A stretch of 64,000 nucleotides of DNA from GWE2-42-39 sp942493345 (GCA_942493345.1 OW818695.1:3100001-3164000); one strand, 5' to 3'. Shown: positions 53,094-63,190, counted from the stretch's first letter. Numbers and translations are program-made. Notes: generated by a model from the sequence alone, not told the origin.

Positions 53094-54572
53094 ATGAAAA
53101 TAATAAGGTATATTATAATATCAAGTGTATTTCTACTCCCCTTTACATCGTGTGAGGAAATGCTTGACGAAACCATTTATTCGCAGCTTGTACCGGAAAA
53201 TTTCTTAACTACTGATGCCGGACTATTAAGTGTATTAAAAGGCGCTTATGTACAGGAAAATAATGTTCAAAATCAGAAAGCTGCAAAAGGTTACATACTG
53301 ACCCAGGATGGTGCAACTGATATTATGTTCGAAAAAGCGGGAGCTGATAACAAGCAGTTACTTCAATTTATGAACTTCACCTGGGATGCCAACCTTGACT
53401 GGTTGCTTGGCATGTTATGGAACCCTGCATATTTTGCAATACGGGATGCTAATTCGGTTTTAGATAATGTTGACAACGCTGATATTAGCGATGCAAAGAA
53501 AAGTTTGTATAGTGCGGAAGCAAGATTTATTAGAGCGGTCAGCTATTACAATTTATATCTATTTTTTGGCCCGGTACCATTGCGTGTAACGATGAAAAAT
53601 GGAGCAGAAGAACTTGCCAGAGCTACAGATGCTGAAATGCTGTCATTTATTGAAACTGAATTCCTGGCAATAATTGATAAACTTCCGTCTCCGGGAGCTG
53701 AAGCTGAATATGGTCGTGCAAACAAAGGTGCGGTAAGCGCTTTTCTGTGTAAATTCTATTTAAACACCAAACAATGGCAAAAATGTGCTGACATGGCCAA
53801 ACAAATCATGGATATGAATTATTATCAATTATATCCAGACTACTCAGCTATGTTCCGCATAGAAAATGAGAAGAACAAAGAATTTATGTGGGTAAGGACA
53901 TGTACTGCAATTGTTCCAGGCAGTGGACCTGGAAATGATTGGGAAGCTTATGTTTTTCCTGCAGGATTCCAGAAAGACCCGTTAAGCGGACTCACTTATC
54001 TGAGTACTTGGCGTAATTACGCAGCACAATATTCACTTCGGGATGGCTTCTTCAATTCATTCGCAGCCAACGATAAAAGGAAAGAAACGGTCCTCACTTC
54101 GTATATAAACTCAAGTGGTAAAACCGTTTCATTATTAACCGGTGATGATACCCGTCCGTTGAAATTCTGGCCTGATCCGAATGCCGTTAATGGTGGTATG
54201 GGGAATGATATTCCGGTTATCCGGTATGCCGATATATTAATGTCGAGGGCAGAAGCACTGAATGAACTTAATGGTCTCAATGCGGAATCCATATCCTTAA
54301 TTAACCAAATTAGGAAACGGGCAGGGCTTGCTGATGTACAGTTGGCAAACTTTGCAAGCAAAGATGCGTTGCGCGATCACATTATTAATGAACGGGGCTG
54401 GGAGTTTTATTGTGAAGGATTAAGACGGCAAGATTTAATCAGAACAGGTAAATTTATTAGCTATGCCCAAGCAAGGGGGCTCACTCATGCAGCCACAAAA
54501 CATTTACTATTCCCTATCCCACTACAGGCTGTTGACTCTGATTCAATGTTAGAGCAAAATCCCGGATATTAG
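53094..54572 (+). CDS. RagB/SusD-family glycan-binding lipoprotein (PUL 2)
   Basis: A 492-residue surface lipoprotein with Cys20 in FTSCEE. TPR-like helices include SAEARFIRAVSYYNLYLFFG and ANKGAVSAFLCKFYLNTKQW, and the C-terminal SusD domain shows IPVIRYADILMSRAEALNEL and IINERGWEFYCEGLRRQDLIR. It pairs with the SusC protein encoded 64 bases upstream. A strong terminator follows, so the four-gene regulatory/import unit ends here. Confidence 0.95.
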   Translation: MKIIRYIIISSVFLLPFTSCEEMLDETIYSQLVPENFLTTDAGLLSVLKGAYVQENNVQNQKAAKGYILTQDGATDIMFEKAGADNKQLLQFMNFTWDANLDWLLGMLWNPAYFAIRDANSVLDNVDNADISDAKKSLYSAEARFIRAVSYYNLYLFFGPVPLRVTMKNGAEELARATDAEMLSFIETEFLAIIDKLPSPGAEAEYGRANKGAVSAFLCKFYLNTKQWQKCADMAKQIMDMNYYQLYPDYSAMFRIENEKNKEFMWVRTCTAIVPGSGPGNDWEAYVFPAGFQKDPLSGLTYLSTWRNYAAQYSLRDGFFNSFAANDKRKETVLTSYINSSGKTVSLLTGDDTRPLKFWPDPNAVNGGMGNDIPVIRYADILMSRAEALNELNGLNAESISLINQIRKRAGLADVQLANFASKDALRDHIINERGWEFYCEGLRRQDLIRTGKFISYAQARGLTHAATKHLLFPIPLQAVDSDSMLEQNPGY

Positions 54573-54633
54573 GAAAATAGTTAGTCAATAAAAACGGTAT
54601 CGTTTTTTGATAGGACAAGAATATTAAGTTTTA

Positions 54634-54669
54634 CAGAAGGGAGCAAAGCAAACCTTGCTCCCTTCTGTT
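54634..54669. terminator. Bidirectional terminator between SusD and AraC genes
   Basis: A perfect 14-base-pair stem (54634-54647 with 54656-54669) and an 8-base loop, with T-rich flanks on both strands, between the converging SusD and AraC genes. Confidence 0.85.
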
Positions 54670-54725
54670 ATAGTACAATTACTATTTTCGTAAGTATTCT
54701 GTCGTCTATTTTTCTGGTTTTGGTT

Positions 54726-55637
54726 TTACCGTTTATTCTTTTCCCTGAACTCGGAAGGTGTGAACCCGGTTTTTTGCCTGAATAACCTGAAAAAATAATC
54801 GGTAGATTCAAATCCAAGTTCGTGGGCCAGTTCTTTGAATGATTGATTGGTAATAATCAGTAAATCTTTGGCTTTGTTGATTCGCATCTGAATTTGATAC
54901 TGGGCAGGGGAAACACCGGTGTATTCTTTGAATTTTTTTCGGTATAACGAATAGCCCATCCCAATACTTTTGGCTATGTTCTCTTGCGATATGTTCAGGT
55001 TCAGGTTTTCCAGAATCAGCAACTTGGCTTGCCTGATTTGATCTTCCACTTCCTTGCCTTCAAAAAAGAGATACTTCCTGGAGGCAAAAATCTGGCCTAA
55101 TATCTGGAGAAAAATGCCGGAGACAATATACTGAAAACCTGGCTTTTCGTCTTTTAACAAGTCGATAATCTTCAGGTAGTTTGCAGCAATTTCTTCCTGA
55201 ATGCCAACGGTAATAACAGGAATATTGGGATTCAGAAATTCTTTGTCGCGGTAATGCATGATCAGTTCGCCGTCGAATTCAACCCAGTATTCATCCCAGC
55301 CGGTGGTTTCGTCGGGTTTGAAACGGTGCCATACGTTTGGGAAAAGGAAGAATACATCTCCTGCATTAATTTTTCGGATACCGGTAAGTTCCGATTCAAA
55401 AGTACCTTGTCCTCGGGTGATATATAAGACCTGGTATTCCGATAACCTTCTTCCGGTTGACCAATGGAAATAATGGTGCGACGGATCGTCAACCAACGGA
55501 TACGGTGTATGTTTATCAACTTTGATGTGCCCGGCGCCTGTAAGGTAAATTCCCCAACGTTTATCTTCGCTGCCAATGGTATAATATTTTAAAAATCTTC
55601 TTTCTGTAGATGTCATTTCGTTCAGTATTAATATCAT
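54726..55637 (-). CDS. AraC-family transcriptional regulator (PUL 2)
   Basis: A 303-residue regulator with an AraC_binding cupin domain (about 20-165, including the DETTGWDEYWVEF-like stretch near 105-117) and two helix-turn-helix motifs in the last 100 residues (ISQENIAKSIGMGYSLYRKKF; SFKELAHELGFESTDYFFRLFRQ). It is closely similar in layout to the AraC protein at 27780-28673. The gene diverges from the sulfatase/GH operon starting at 55889, with a 251-base spacer, so it likely controls the catabolic genes downstream, separately from the ECF-controlled SusC/SusD unit. The ATG at 55616 is an alternative start. Confidence 0.93.
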   Translation of the reverse strand: MILILNEMTSTERRFLKYYTIGSEDKRWGIYLTGAGHIKVDKHTPYPLVDDPSHHYFHWSTGRRLSEYQVLYITRGQGTFESELTGIRKINAGDVFFLFPNVWHRFKPDETTGWDEYWVEFDGELIMHYRDKEFLNPNIPVITVGIQEEIAANYLKIIDLLKDEKPGFQYIVSGIFLQILGQIFASRKYLFFEGKEVEDQIRQAKLLILENLNLNISQENIAKSIGMGYSLYRKKFKEYTGVSPAQYQIQMRINKAKDLLIITNQSFKELAHELGFESTDYFFRLFRQKTGFTPSEFREKNKR

Positions 55638-55888
55638 TTTGTATGTCGAAGTCTATGTGTTTTTGATATACCTTTATGTAATAATATGATTCATTTTCAA
55701 AAGTATACAATATATGTTGTTGCAACAAACCGAAATATTAATATTTCAATGAAAAATGTTTTTGTATATGTCAGTTTATCGATGTTTTGGGTGAAGTGCT
55801 TTATGTGATAAGATAATTGGTTGCCTATGAATAAAAATAATCAACAATAGCCATTAACACATGTTTGTGTAACTAAATTCCTGATACT

Positions 55889-57316
55889 ATGGAGAAAATC
55901 AACTTTAAAACTATTTCGATAGTTTGTTTACTTGTAAATGTTTTATGGGTACAGCAAATTACCGGTGCCTCTGTTAAATCGAAATCAATTTCCCCTAATT
56001 TCATCGTTATTTTTGCCGACGACATGGGCTATGGCGATATGGGGTGCAATGGGCATCCAACAATTTTCACTCCAAATCTTGACAAGATGGCCACTGAAGG
56101 CCAGAAATGGACCAATTTTTATGTGGCAGAATCTGTTTGCACCCCATCAAGAGCAGGCTTGCTGACCGGAAGATTGCCAATTCGTTCGGGGGTATATGGC
56201 GAAAAACGCAGAGTCTTTTTTCAAGATTCGTATGGGGGACTGCCTGAAAAGGAAATTACGATAGCATCAGCATTGAAAAATGTAGGCTATAAAACTGCAT
56301 GTATCGGAAAATGGCATTTGGGGCACTTATCGAAATACTCTCCCAATGCACATGGCTTCGATTATTATTATGGCATCCCATATAGTAACGACATGGATTT
56401 TGTTGGTGAAGAAAAAACCGGAGGATTGAATTGGCATGAAACAAAAAAATACAATCCAAAGATTGAACATTTCAATGTTCCATTGATGCGGAATTCGGAA
56501 ATCATAGAAAGACCTGCCGATCAGACCACAATTACTAAACGCTATACAGAAGAAACAATCAACTTCATCAAACAAAACAAGAAGAATCCGTTTTTTATAT
56601 ACCTGGCCCATGCTATGCCCCATGTCCCATTGTTTCGTTCGAAAGAATTCGAGAACAAAAGTTTAAGAGGTAGGTATGGTGATGTAATTGAAGAGTTGGA
56701 TTGGAGCGTTGGCCAAATACTGTCAGCATTGAAAGAGACCGGATTGGACAAAAATACATTGGTCGTGTTTACTTCCGACAATGGTCCCTGGTTGTACTAT
56801 TATGAAGAAGAAGGAGGAAGTGCTGGTTTATTGAGAGAAGGCAAGGGAAGTACATTCGAAGGAGGTATGCGTGAACCTGCAATATTCTGGTGGCCGGGAA
56901 CATTAAAGCCGGGCGTTGTTGCCGACATGGCTACCACGATGGACTTGTTGCCCACCTTCTGCAAATTGGCTCGCACAACGTTGCCGGATGACAGGGTGTA
57001 TGACGGATATGATATTTATCCTTTACTGACGGGAACCGGGAAAAGCGAAAGAGATGTCGTTTTTTATTATCGGGGATCTGAAATTTTTGCAATCAGAAAA
57101 GGCGCATACAAAGCTCACTTTATCACCCAGCCTGCATTTAACAGTGATGTTAAAACACCCCACGATCCGCCTCTGCTTTTTAACCTAAATGTTGATCCTT
57201 CGGAAAAATACAATATTGCAAATAAGCATCCGGAAATTATTGAAGAAATAAAAAAGGTTTTGAAAGAACACCAGGCAACAGTAGTCCCGGTTGAAAGCCA
57301 GGTGGACAAATTTTGA
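55889..57316 (+). CDS. S1-family sulfatase (PUL 2, first)
   Basis: A 475-residue exported sulfatase with signal peptide (about 8-27). Metal-binding DD in IVIFADDMGYGDMG (44-45), formylglycine motif C84-T-P-S-R followed by AGLLTGR, then GKWHLG, HAMPHVPLF and TSDNGPWLYY. These motifs are typical of arylsulfatase A-like S1 enzymes acting on glycans. It removes sulfate esters in the periplasm or on the surface. First gene of the predicted AraC-controlled operon, 46 bases upstream of the GH43 gene. Confidence 0.95.
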   Translation: MEKINFKTISIVCLLVNVLWVQQITGASVKSKSISPNFIVIFADDMGYGDMGCNGHPTIFTPNLDKMATEGQKWTNFYVAESVCTPSRAGLLTGRLPIRSGVYGEKRRVFFQDSYGGLPEKEITIASALKNVGYKTACIGKWHLGHLSKYSPNAHGFDYYYGIPYSNDMDFVGEEKTGGLNWHETKKYNPKIEHFNVPLMRNSEIIERPADQTTITKRYTEETINFIKQNKKNPFFIYLAHAMPHVPLFRSKEFENKSLRGRYGDVIEELDWSVGQILSALKETGLDKNTLVVFTSDNGPWLYYYEEEGGSAGLLREGKGSTFEGGMREPAIFWWPGTLKPGVVADMATTMDLLPTFCKLARTTLPDDRVYDGYDIYPLLTGTGKSERDVVFYYRGSEIFAIRKGAYKAHFITQPAFNSDVKTPHDPPLLFNLNVDPSEKYNIANKHPEIIEEIKKVLKEHQATVVPVESQVDKF

Positions 57317-57362
57317 TAGCTCTGTATGTTAATTATTATTAAAAAATAGGAATTTTAAAACG

Positions 57363-58442
57363 ATGAAAAGACTAAAACTTTTAATTTTTTCGATGTTGGT
57401 ATTTATGTCATTTGGTAGGTGTAATAAGGATGGTGATCCTACTGATATCGACCAGAAAATAACAGAAAAACCGGGTTTTACCAATCCCGTTTGGGATGGT
57501 GCTGATCCGTGGATGGTAAAAAAAGACAACGATTACGTTTATTGCCATTCAATCAATAATTCGCTTCGTGCTATTGCTGTTTACAGGTCTTCCAGACTGA
57601 CAAAACGGGAAGAAAAGAAAATTATCTGGACCGCTCCTGCATCGGGATGGAACAAGTCGTGTATATGGGCTCCTGAAATTCATTTTATTGAAGGACACTG
57701 GTATGTTTATTTTGCAGCAGGAGAATCAGGGCCTCCCTATATATATCAAAGAACCATGGTTTTGCGTTCGAAAACAGAGGATGTTTTCAGCGACTATGAA
57801 GATATGGGGCAATTATATACCGGCGATAATCCAAACGAACCAAACTCTAATATTTGGGGTATCGACATGACCGTTCTTGAACACAAAGGAAAGTTGTATG
57901 CGATTTGGTCGGGTTGGATCAATCAGGAAATGACCGATGCAACGCCTCAGCATTTGTATATCTGTGAAATGAGTAATCCGTATACCCTGAAAGGTACCCG
58001 GGTGAAACTTTCTTCGCCTATAGAAAGCTGGGAAACAGGTGGCCCGCTGGATTTGAATGAAGCGCCTGAAGTTTTGAAGAATGGTGAGAAAGTATTTGTC
58101 ATTTATTCATGCCGTGAATCATGGCTGGTCAATTATCGGCTGGGAATGCTTCAACTAATTAATCCGGATGGCAATTTACTTGATCCTGCAAACTGGAAAA
58201 AATCAGGTCCTGTTTTTCTGGGAAATTCCCAGGTACTTGGAGTCGGACACTGTTCTTTTGCTAAATCGCCGGACAATACCGAAGACTGGATTATTTACCA
58301 TTCCAAAAAGACAACTGATCCAGGGTGGGATCGGGATGTCAGAATGCAACCATTTACATGGAATGCCGATGGGACTCCCAATTTTGGACAGGCTATTCCG
58401 GCCGGTCATAAAATAAATCTTCCTTCAGGAGAAAAAGAATAA
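57363..58442 (+). CDS. GH43-family glycoside hydrolase lipoprotein (PUL 2)
   Basis: A 359-residue five-bladed beta-propeller enzyme with a lipoprotein signal (Cys20 in FGRCN). Candidate catalytic triad: Asp48 in GADPWM (general base), Asp168 in NIWGIDMTVLEHKG (pKa modulator) and Glu233 in LNEAPEV (general acid). The C-terminal WDRDVRMQPFTWNADGTP stretch is typical of GH43 arabinofuranosidase/arabinanase-like members. It has no added binding module. With the GH51 enzyme downstream, an alpha-L-arabinose-releasing activity is the best guess; xylosidase activity cannot be excluded. It is 22 bases upstream of the next sulfatase. Confidence 0.92.
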   Translation: MKRLKLLIFSMLVFMSFGRCNKDGDPTDIDQKITEKPGFTNPVWDGADPWMVKKDNDYVYCHSINNSLRAIAVYRSSRLTKREEKKIIWTAPASGWNKSCIWAPEIHFIEGHWYVYFAAGESGPPYIYQRTMVLRSKTEDVFSDYEDMGQLYTGDNPNEPNSNIWGIDMTVLEHKGKLYAIWSGWINQEMTDATPQHLYICEMSNPYTLKGTRVKLSSPIESWETGGPLDLNEAPEVLKNGEKVFVIYSCRESWLVNYRLGMLQLINPDGNLLDPANWKKSGPVFLGNSQVLGVGHCSFAKSPDNTEDWIIYHSKKTTDPGWDRDVRMQPFTWNADGTPNFGQAIPAGHKINLPSGEKE

Positions 58443-58464
58443 AAATAATTTGAAATCAAATAAA

Positions 58465-59913
58465 ATGGAAATAAATAAACCTATAATTGCTTTAACTGTA
58501 CTAATGATAACAGGAATGCAAGTGTCACGTGCACAGCATTCGTTTAGCCCAAAGGAAACACCTGTTAATATTGTCTTATTTGTAGCAGATGACCTTGGAA
58601 CAAACGACATTGGACCTTATGGTAACCGAGTAGTTCGTACACCAAATCTTGATCGATTGGCGACTGAATCACTTTTATTTTCTGAAGCATTTGCCAGTTC
58701 TCCCACCTGCGCTCCTTCCCGGGCTTCAATACATACCGGTTTATATCCGTTTCGAAATGGGGCACATGTCAATCACTCCGGGATCAAAAATGAAGTACGT
58801 ACACTTCCTGTTTACCTTCAATCGCTTGGGTACAAAGTTGCTATTGCCGGAAAACTGCATATAGGACCTGTAAATGCTTATCCGTTTGAGTTGATTCACA
58901 ATACTAATGTTCCCGAACCTGGACATGAAAAAGACGGAGTACTTTGGACCGATTTGAATATGGCTCCGGTAGATAAGTGGTTATCTGACGTATCAGAAAA
59001 TAAAAACCATTTTATGTTGATTGTTAATGATCACAGCCCGCATGTAATTTGGCCTGAAAAGTCGGAATATGATTATTCATCGGTTGATATTCCATCAATT
59101 CATATCGATACTGAAGAAACCCGGAAATCGAGAGCCCGCTACTACACCGATATTTCCAAAATGGATGGAAATGTTGGAAAACTTTTGAAAAGTCTGGAAG
59201 AACATAATATGACAAAAAATACAGTTGTAATTTTTACTGCAGATCAGGGGCCGCAGTGGGCATTTGGCAAGTGGAACCTGTATGATTACGGAATTCGGGT
59301 CCCATTACTGATCAAATGGCCGGGAGTGATAAAAGGATCAACAGAAACGAATGCTTTAGTTTCGTTAATTGATTTGTTACCAACAGCAATTGAATTAGCC
59401 GGAGGAACTGCGCCAAAAGAACCGGAAGAAATTGATGGAAGAAGTTTGCTTCCTCTTTTGACGGGTGAAAAAAGCAGTCATCGTGAAATAGTATATGCAA
59501 GTCATACTGGAGACGGAACAGTGAACCAGGCTCCGATGAGGATGATCCGCACCAGCCGTTACAAGTATATATTAAACCTTGCTCCGGAAAAATTATATAC
59601 AAATCATATTGATGTGGCAAAAGATCATGATGGAGGGCGTCAGTACTGGTATTCCTGGATAATCGAATCGTATGAAAACGAACACGCGGCTTCAGTTCTG
59701 TGGAGATATCACAATCGCCCTCAAGAAGAATTGTATGATATACAACGGGATCCAAATGAGTTAAATAATCTGGCAGCTAGTCCTTATTACGAAGGAATAA
59801 TTCAAAAATTCCGGGTTCAAATGAATCAATGGAGACAACAGCAGGGGGATGGAGAAACCGGCATATATGTAGAAGAAAATAAAGGAGAAATGCCCCCATA
59901 TATATTTAAGTAA
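58465..59913 (+). CDS. S1-family sulfatase (PUL 2, second)
   Basis: A 482-residue exported sulfatase. I choose the ATG at 58465, which gives a good signal peptide (hydrophobic 6-17, cleavage near SRAQ); a TTG five codons upstream is less likely. Metal-binding DD in VLFVADDLGTNDIG, formylglycine motif C82-A-P-S-R followed by ASIHTG, then GKLHIG, NDHSPHVIW and FTADQGPQWAFGK. It resembles SGSH-like or heparan N-sulfatase-type S1 members, but the substrate here is more likely an arabinose- or galactose-containing sulfated glycan from context. Confidence 0.93.
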   Translation: MEINKPIIALTVLMITGMQVSRAQHSFSPKETPVNIVLFVADDLGTNDIGPYGNRVVRTPNLDRLATESLLFSEAFASSPTCAPSRASIHTGLYPFRNGAHVNHSGIKNEVRTLPVYLQSLGYKVAIAGKLHIGPVNAYPFELIHNTNVPEPGHEKDGVLWTDLNMAPVDKWLSDVSENKNHFMLIVNDHSPHVIWPEKSEYDYSSVDIPSIHIDTEETRKSRARYYTDISKMDGNVGKLLKSLEEHNMTKNTVVIFTADQGPQWAFGKWNLYDYGIRVPLLIKWPGVIKGSTETNALVSLIDLLPTAIELAGGTAPKEPEEIDGRSLLPLLTGEKSSHREIVYASHTGDGTVNQAPMRMIRTSRYKYILNLAPEKLYTNHIDVAKDHDGGRQYWYSWIIESYENEHAASVLWRYHNRPQEELYDIQRDPNELNNLAASPYYEGIIQKFRVQMNQWRQQQGDGETGIYVEENKGEMPPYIFK

Positions 59914-60125
59914 CATTTGTTTGATTCTGGTATCTGTCGAAACCTAAATCATTCTGGCAAAGAAAGTATAAGTAAAATGATGATTTGGTTGTATAATATG
60001 ACGTGACTGAAGTTTTATGTGGTATTGATAGACATTCGTGCTGATGTTTTGCCAGATGTTTCGCAAAACATTGTTACCCTGATGGGAAATGAAAGATAAG
60101 AGTTTAGAAATAAATAAATCTGTTT

Positions 60126-60353
60126 ATGGACATGGTTGGATTTTTCATAGCATTATTGTTTGCGTGTATCGGTGTTTTAGTTGGTTATTTGTTTGCCAAG
60201 CAGGGATTCAGACATCGGGAGGAAATCCGAAGTATTAGCAAAAATAAGAGTAAGGAAAAGTTTTGTCCTAGTTGTGGTAATCAATTAACTACCTATGATA
60301 GAAATTTAAAGAAGGCGACCAAGGTTAAACGGCCAGTACATTCTTATAACTAA
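60126..60353 (+). CDS. Small membrane protein with a CPSCG zinc knuckle
   Basis: A 75-residue protein with one membrane helix (about 4-24), a basic linker (RHREEIRSISKNKSKEK) and a single CPSCG knuckle (Cys47 and Cys50) as in half of a zinc ribbon, then a Lys-rich tail. I know no function. A complete zinc site would need a second molecule or partner. It stands between the second sulfatase and the GH51 gene on the same strand. The ATG at 60126 is used; ATG at 60132 is equally possible. Confidence 0.65.
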   Translation: MDMVGFFIALLFACIGVLVGYLFAKQGFRHREEIRSISKNKSKEKFCPSCGNQLTTYDRNLKKATKVKRPVHSYN

Positions 60354-60444
60354 TTTAGAAATAGAACTCATGGCCCGAAAGAATATTTCTCGGGATAGTT
60401 TGTGAAAAAAGTATTTGATTTTTAAATATTTAACTTAAATAAAA

Positions 60445-61998
60445 ATGAAAACGAATGGAATTATTTTAAAACAATCAATTTTTATCCTTGTCGTTTCAAT
60501 ATTTTGCTTTTCTGCAAAAATAAGTTTGGCACAAACAAGCCAGGCCCGGATTAAAATTGATATTGAAAGACAAATAGGAGACATTGATAAAAATGTATAT
60601 GGAAATTTTGTAGAGCATATCGGTCGCTGTATTTATGGGGGTATATATGAACCAGGTTCCCCATTGTCGGATGGAGATGGACTTCGGAAAGATGTTATTG
60701 CCGCAACAAAAGAATTAAACGTCCCCATTGTAAGGTGGCCCGGAGGGAACTTTGTTTCCGGGTATCACTGGGAAGATGGAATTGGCCCCAAAGACAAACG
60801 GCCTACCCGTATCGATTTAGCTTGGGGACAACGGGAGGATAATAGTTTTGGAACGGATGAATATATTGGTTGGTGTCGGAAAGTAAATACCGAACCTTAT
60901 TTCTGTGTCAACCTGGGAACCGGCACAATGGACGAAGCCCGCAACTGGGTCGAATATTGCAATGTTGAAAAAGGAACTTATTATTCCGATTTGAGAATAA
61001 AGAATGGTCATACGGAACCCTATAATGTGAAATATTGGGGACTTGGTAATGAAATAGATGGCCCCTGGCAGATGGGGCATAAAAGTGCAGACGATTATGG
61101 AAAATGCGCACTTGAAACTGCCAAGCTGATGAAATGGATTGATAAAGATATCAAGCTGGTTGTTGCCGGATCAAGTAATTTAAAACTGGATTTTACTGCA
61201 TGGAACAGAACCGTTCTCGGATATACGAAAGATTACGTCGATTACATATCCCTGCATAATTATACCGGAAACAGGAATAACAATTATTACGAATTTATGG
61301 CTTCCAGCGTTGAAGTAGAGAAATACATAAAGATCACGGAAGGTATTATAAATGAGCAGTTATCGAAAACCAATAGAAAAGAACCTATTTATATTGCTTT
61401 TGATGAATACAATGTATGGTACCGGGCAAAAGGAAACGAAGGGAATGAAGAAGTTTACAACCTGGAAGATGCTTTGGTTGTGGCAACTTATCTTAACGCA
61501 TTTGTTCGCAACGCTCAAATTGTGAAAATGGCCAATCTGGCTCAGTTAGTTAATGTAATTGCCCCGGTTTTCACAACCAAAGAAGGATTATGGTACCAGA
61601 CCATTTTTTACCCCTTGCAATTGTTTGCTAACAACTGCCACGGGAAAGCTCTTGAAACATATGTCGATTGTCCTACTTACCAATTAAAAGATAAACACAT
61701 TCCTTACCTTGATGTATCCTCGGCATACAACAAAGAAAAGAATGAGATCATCATCAACGTAATAAACAAACACAAGGATAATCCAATCGTTACAGAAATT
61801 ATCAGTCAGTACGGAACTTTTGGAGGAAAAGCTACTGTTTATGAAGTCAATGGAAAAGACATAAAAGATGAAAATTCGAAGGATAGACAGTTGGTTAAGA
61901 CAAAGAAAAATGAGCTAAATGTCAAAGGCGATAAATTCACGTATAGCTTTCCTGCACATTCTTACACGATGATTACTATTCCTTTGGGATCAAATTAA
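60445..61998 (+). CDS. GH51 alpha-L-arabinofuranosidase, exported (PUL 2)
   Basis: A 517-residue enzyme with a signal peptide (about 8-30, cleavage after LAQ). It has the GH51 layout: a TIM barrel with RWPGGNFVSGYHWEDGIG near 98-114, the acid/base Glu203 in YWGLGNEIDGPWQ, and the nucleophile Glu321 in YIAFDEYNVWY, then a C-terminal beta domain. It releases non-reducing alpha-L-arabinofuranose from arabinan, arabinoxylan or arabinogalactan. Many bacterial GH51 enzymes are cytosolic; this one is exported, so free arabinose would appear in the periplasm, consistent with the MFS porter downstream. Confidence 0.95.
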   Translation: MKTNGIILKQSIFILVVSIFCFSAKISLAQTSQARIKIDIERQIGDIDKNVYGNFVEHIGRCIYGGIYEPGSPLSDGDGLRKDVIAATKELNVPIVRWPGGNFVSGYHWEDGIGPKDKRPTRIDLAWGQREDNSFGTDEYIGWCRKVNTEPYFCVNLGTGTMDEARNWVEYCNVEKGTYYSDLRIKNGHTEPYNVKYWGLGNEIDGPWQMGHKSADDYGKCALETAKLMKWIDKDIKLVVAGSSNLKLDFTAWNRTVLGYTKDYVDYISLHNYTGNRNNNYYEFMASSVEVEKYIKITEGIINEQLSKTNRKEPIYIAFDEYNVWYRAKGNEGNEEVYNLEDALVVATYLNAFVRNAQIVKMANLAQLVNVIAPVFTTKEGLWYQTIFYPLQLFANNCHGKALETYVDCPTYQLKDKHIPYLDVSSAYNKEKNEIIINVINKHKDNPIVTEIISQYGTFGGKATVYEVNGKDIKDENSKDRQLVKTKKNELNVKGDKFTYSFPAHSYTMITIPLGSN

Positions 61999-62014
61999 TT
62001 TTTACAAGCCTCAA

Positions 62015-63145
62015 ATGAAAATGAGACCAATAATATATTTATTCTTATTTCTTATGATTGGATGTCAACCAAAGCAAACACGATTTGCTACCTCGGATCA
62101 ATCGGATTTCCAAACGATAGTTGATGGAAAACAGACTGATTTGTACTATCTGAAAAACAAAAACGGCATAGAAGTGGCTGTCACTAATTTTGGCGCCAGA
62201 GTAGTTGAATTATGGGTTCCGGATAAAAATGGAAATTTTGCAGATGTGGTGCTGGGACATAATTCTATTGACAAGTACGTCAACTATAAAGGAGAACGAT
62301 TTCTGGGTGCAACCATTGGCCGTTACGGGAACAGAATTGCACACGGACAATTTGAACTTGATGGGGTGACCTATCAATTACCTTTAAACAATGGACCGAA
62401 TAGCTTGCACGGAGGATTCAAAGGTTTTGACATGGTTGTTTGGGATGCTAAACAAATCGATAATAATAAACTGGAATTCACATATCTCTCCAAAGATGGG
62501 GAAGAAGGATATCCTGGTAATCTGCAGGTAACGATGACTTATGAGTTGACCGATGATAATGAATTTATCATTACGCATCGCGCAAAAACTGATATGCCAA
62601 CTATAATCAATTTGACCCATCATTCATTCTTTAACTTACACGGGGAAGGGAATGGAACAATCAATGACCATCTTTTGATGATCAATGCAACCCGATATAA
62701 CCCTGTCGATTCGGTTCTTATCCCGAATGGAGAACTAGCTCCTGTTGAAGGCACTCCCATGGATTTTCGGGTTTCTACCGAAATAGGGAGCAGGCTCGAT
62801 GCAGACTTTGAACAATTGAGGTTTGGAGGGGGCTATGACCACAATTGGGTGTTGACCCGAAAAACACCCGGTGACCTTGAATTAGCAGCATCAGTGTACG
62901 AACCCACATCAGGAAGGTTCATGGAAGTATGGACAACCGAACCCGGCATTCAATTTTATGGTGGAAATTTCTTCGATGGGAAAATTACAGGGAAAAGTGG
63001 AAAACCATACGTTTATCGCGGCTCTTTGGCTTTGGAAACCCAACATTTCCCGGACAGCCCGAACAGGGCAAACTTTCCCTCAACCCGTTTGAATCCCGGA
63101 GAAAAGTATTGTTCTGTTTGTGTATATCGCTTTGATGCAAAATAA
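62015..63145 (+). CDS. Aldose 1-epimerase (mutarotase), lipoprotein (PUL 2)
   Basis: A 376-residue galactose mutarotase-like protein with a lipoprotein signal (Cys17 in MIGCQP). Catalytic features are present: the GRYGNRIAHG stretch near 108-117, NGPNSLHGG, the catalytic His in INLTHHSFFNL, the GGGYDHNWVL stretch, and the late Glu in LALETQHFPDSPN. It interconverts alpha and beta anomers of free aldoses, here probably of L-arabinose or galactose in the periplasm before uptake. It follows the GH51 gene by 16 bases and precedes the MFS porter by 45. Confidence 0.95.
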   Translation: MKMRPIIYLFLFLMIGCQPKQTRFATSDQSDFQTIVDGKQTDLYYLKNKNGIEVAVTNFGARVVELWVPDKNGNFADVVLGHNSIDKYVNYKGERFLGATIGRYGNRIAHGQFELDGVTYQLPLNNGPNSLHGGFKGFDMVVWDAKQIDNNKLEFTYLSKDGEEGYPGNLQVTMTYELTDDNEFIITHRAKTDMPTIINLTHHSFFNLHGEGNGTINDHLLMINATRYNPVDSVLIPNGELAPVEGTPMDFRVSTEIGSRLDADFEQLRFGGGYDHNWVLTRKTPGDLELAASVYEPTSGRFMEVWTTEPGIQFYGGNFFDGKITGKSGKPYVYRGSLALETQHFPDSPNRANFPSTRLNPGEKYCSVCVYRFDAK

Positions 63146-63190
63146 TAGATAACCATTTGTGAAAAAACTTAAATAATCAATCATAATTTC

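Noticed and set aside
58450..58464. TTG at 58450 as start of the second PUL 2 sulfatase
   Set aside because: The ATG at 58465 gives a proper signal peptide directly and is the stronger start codon.
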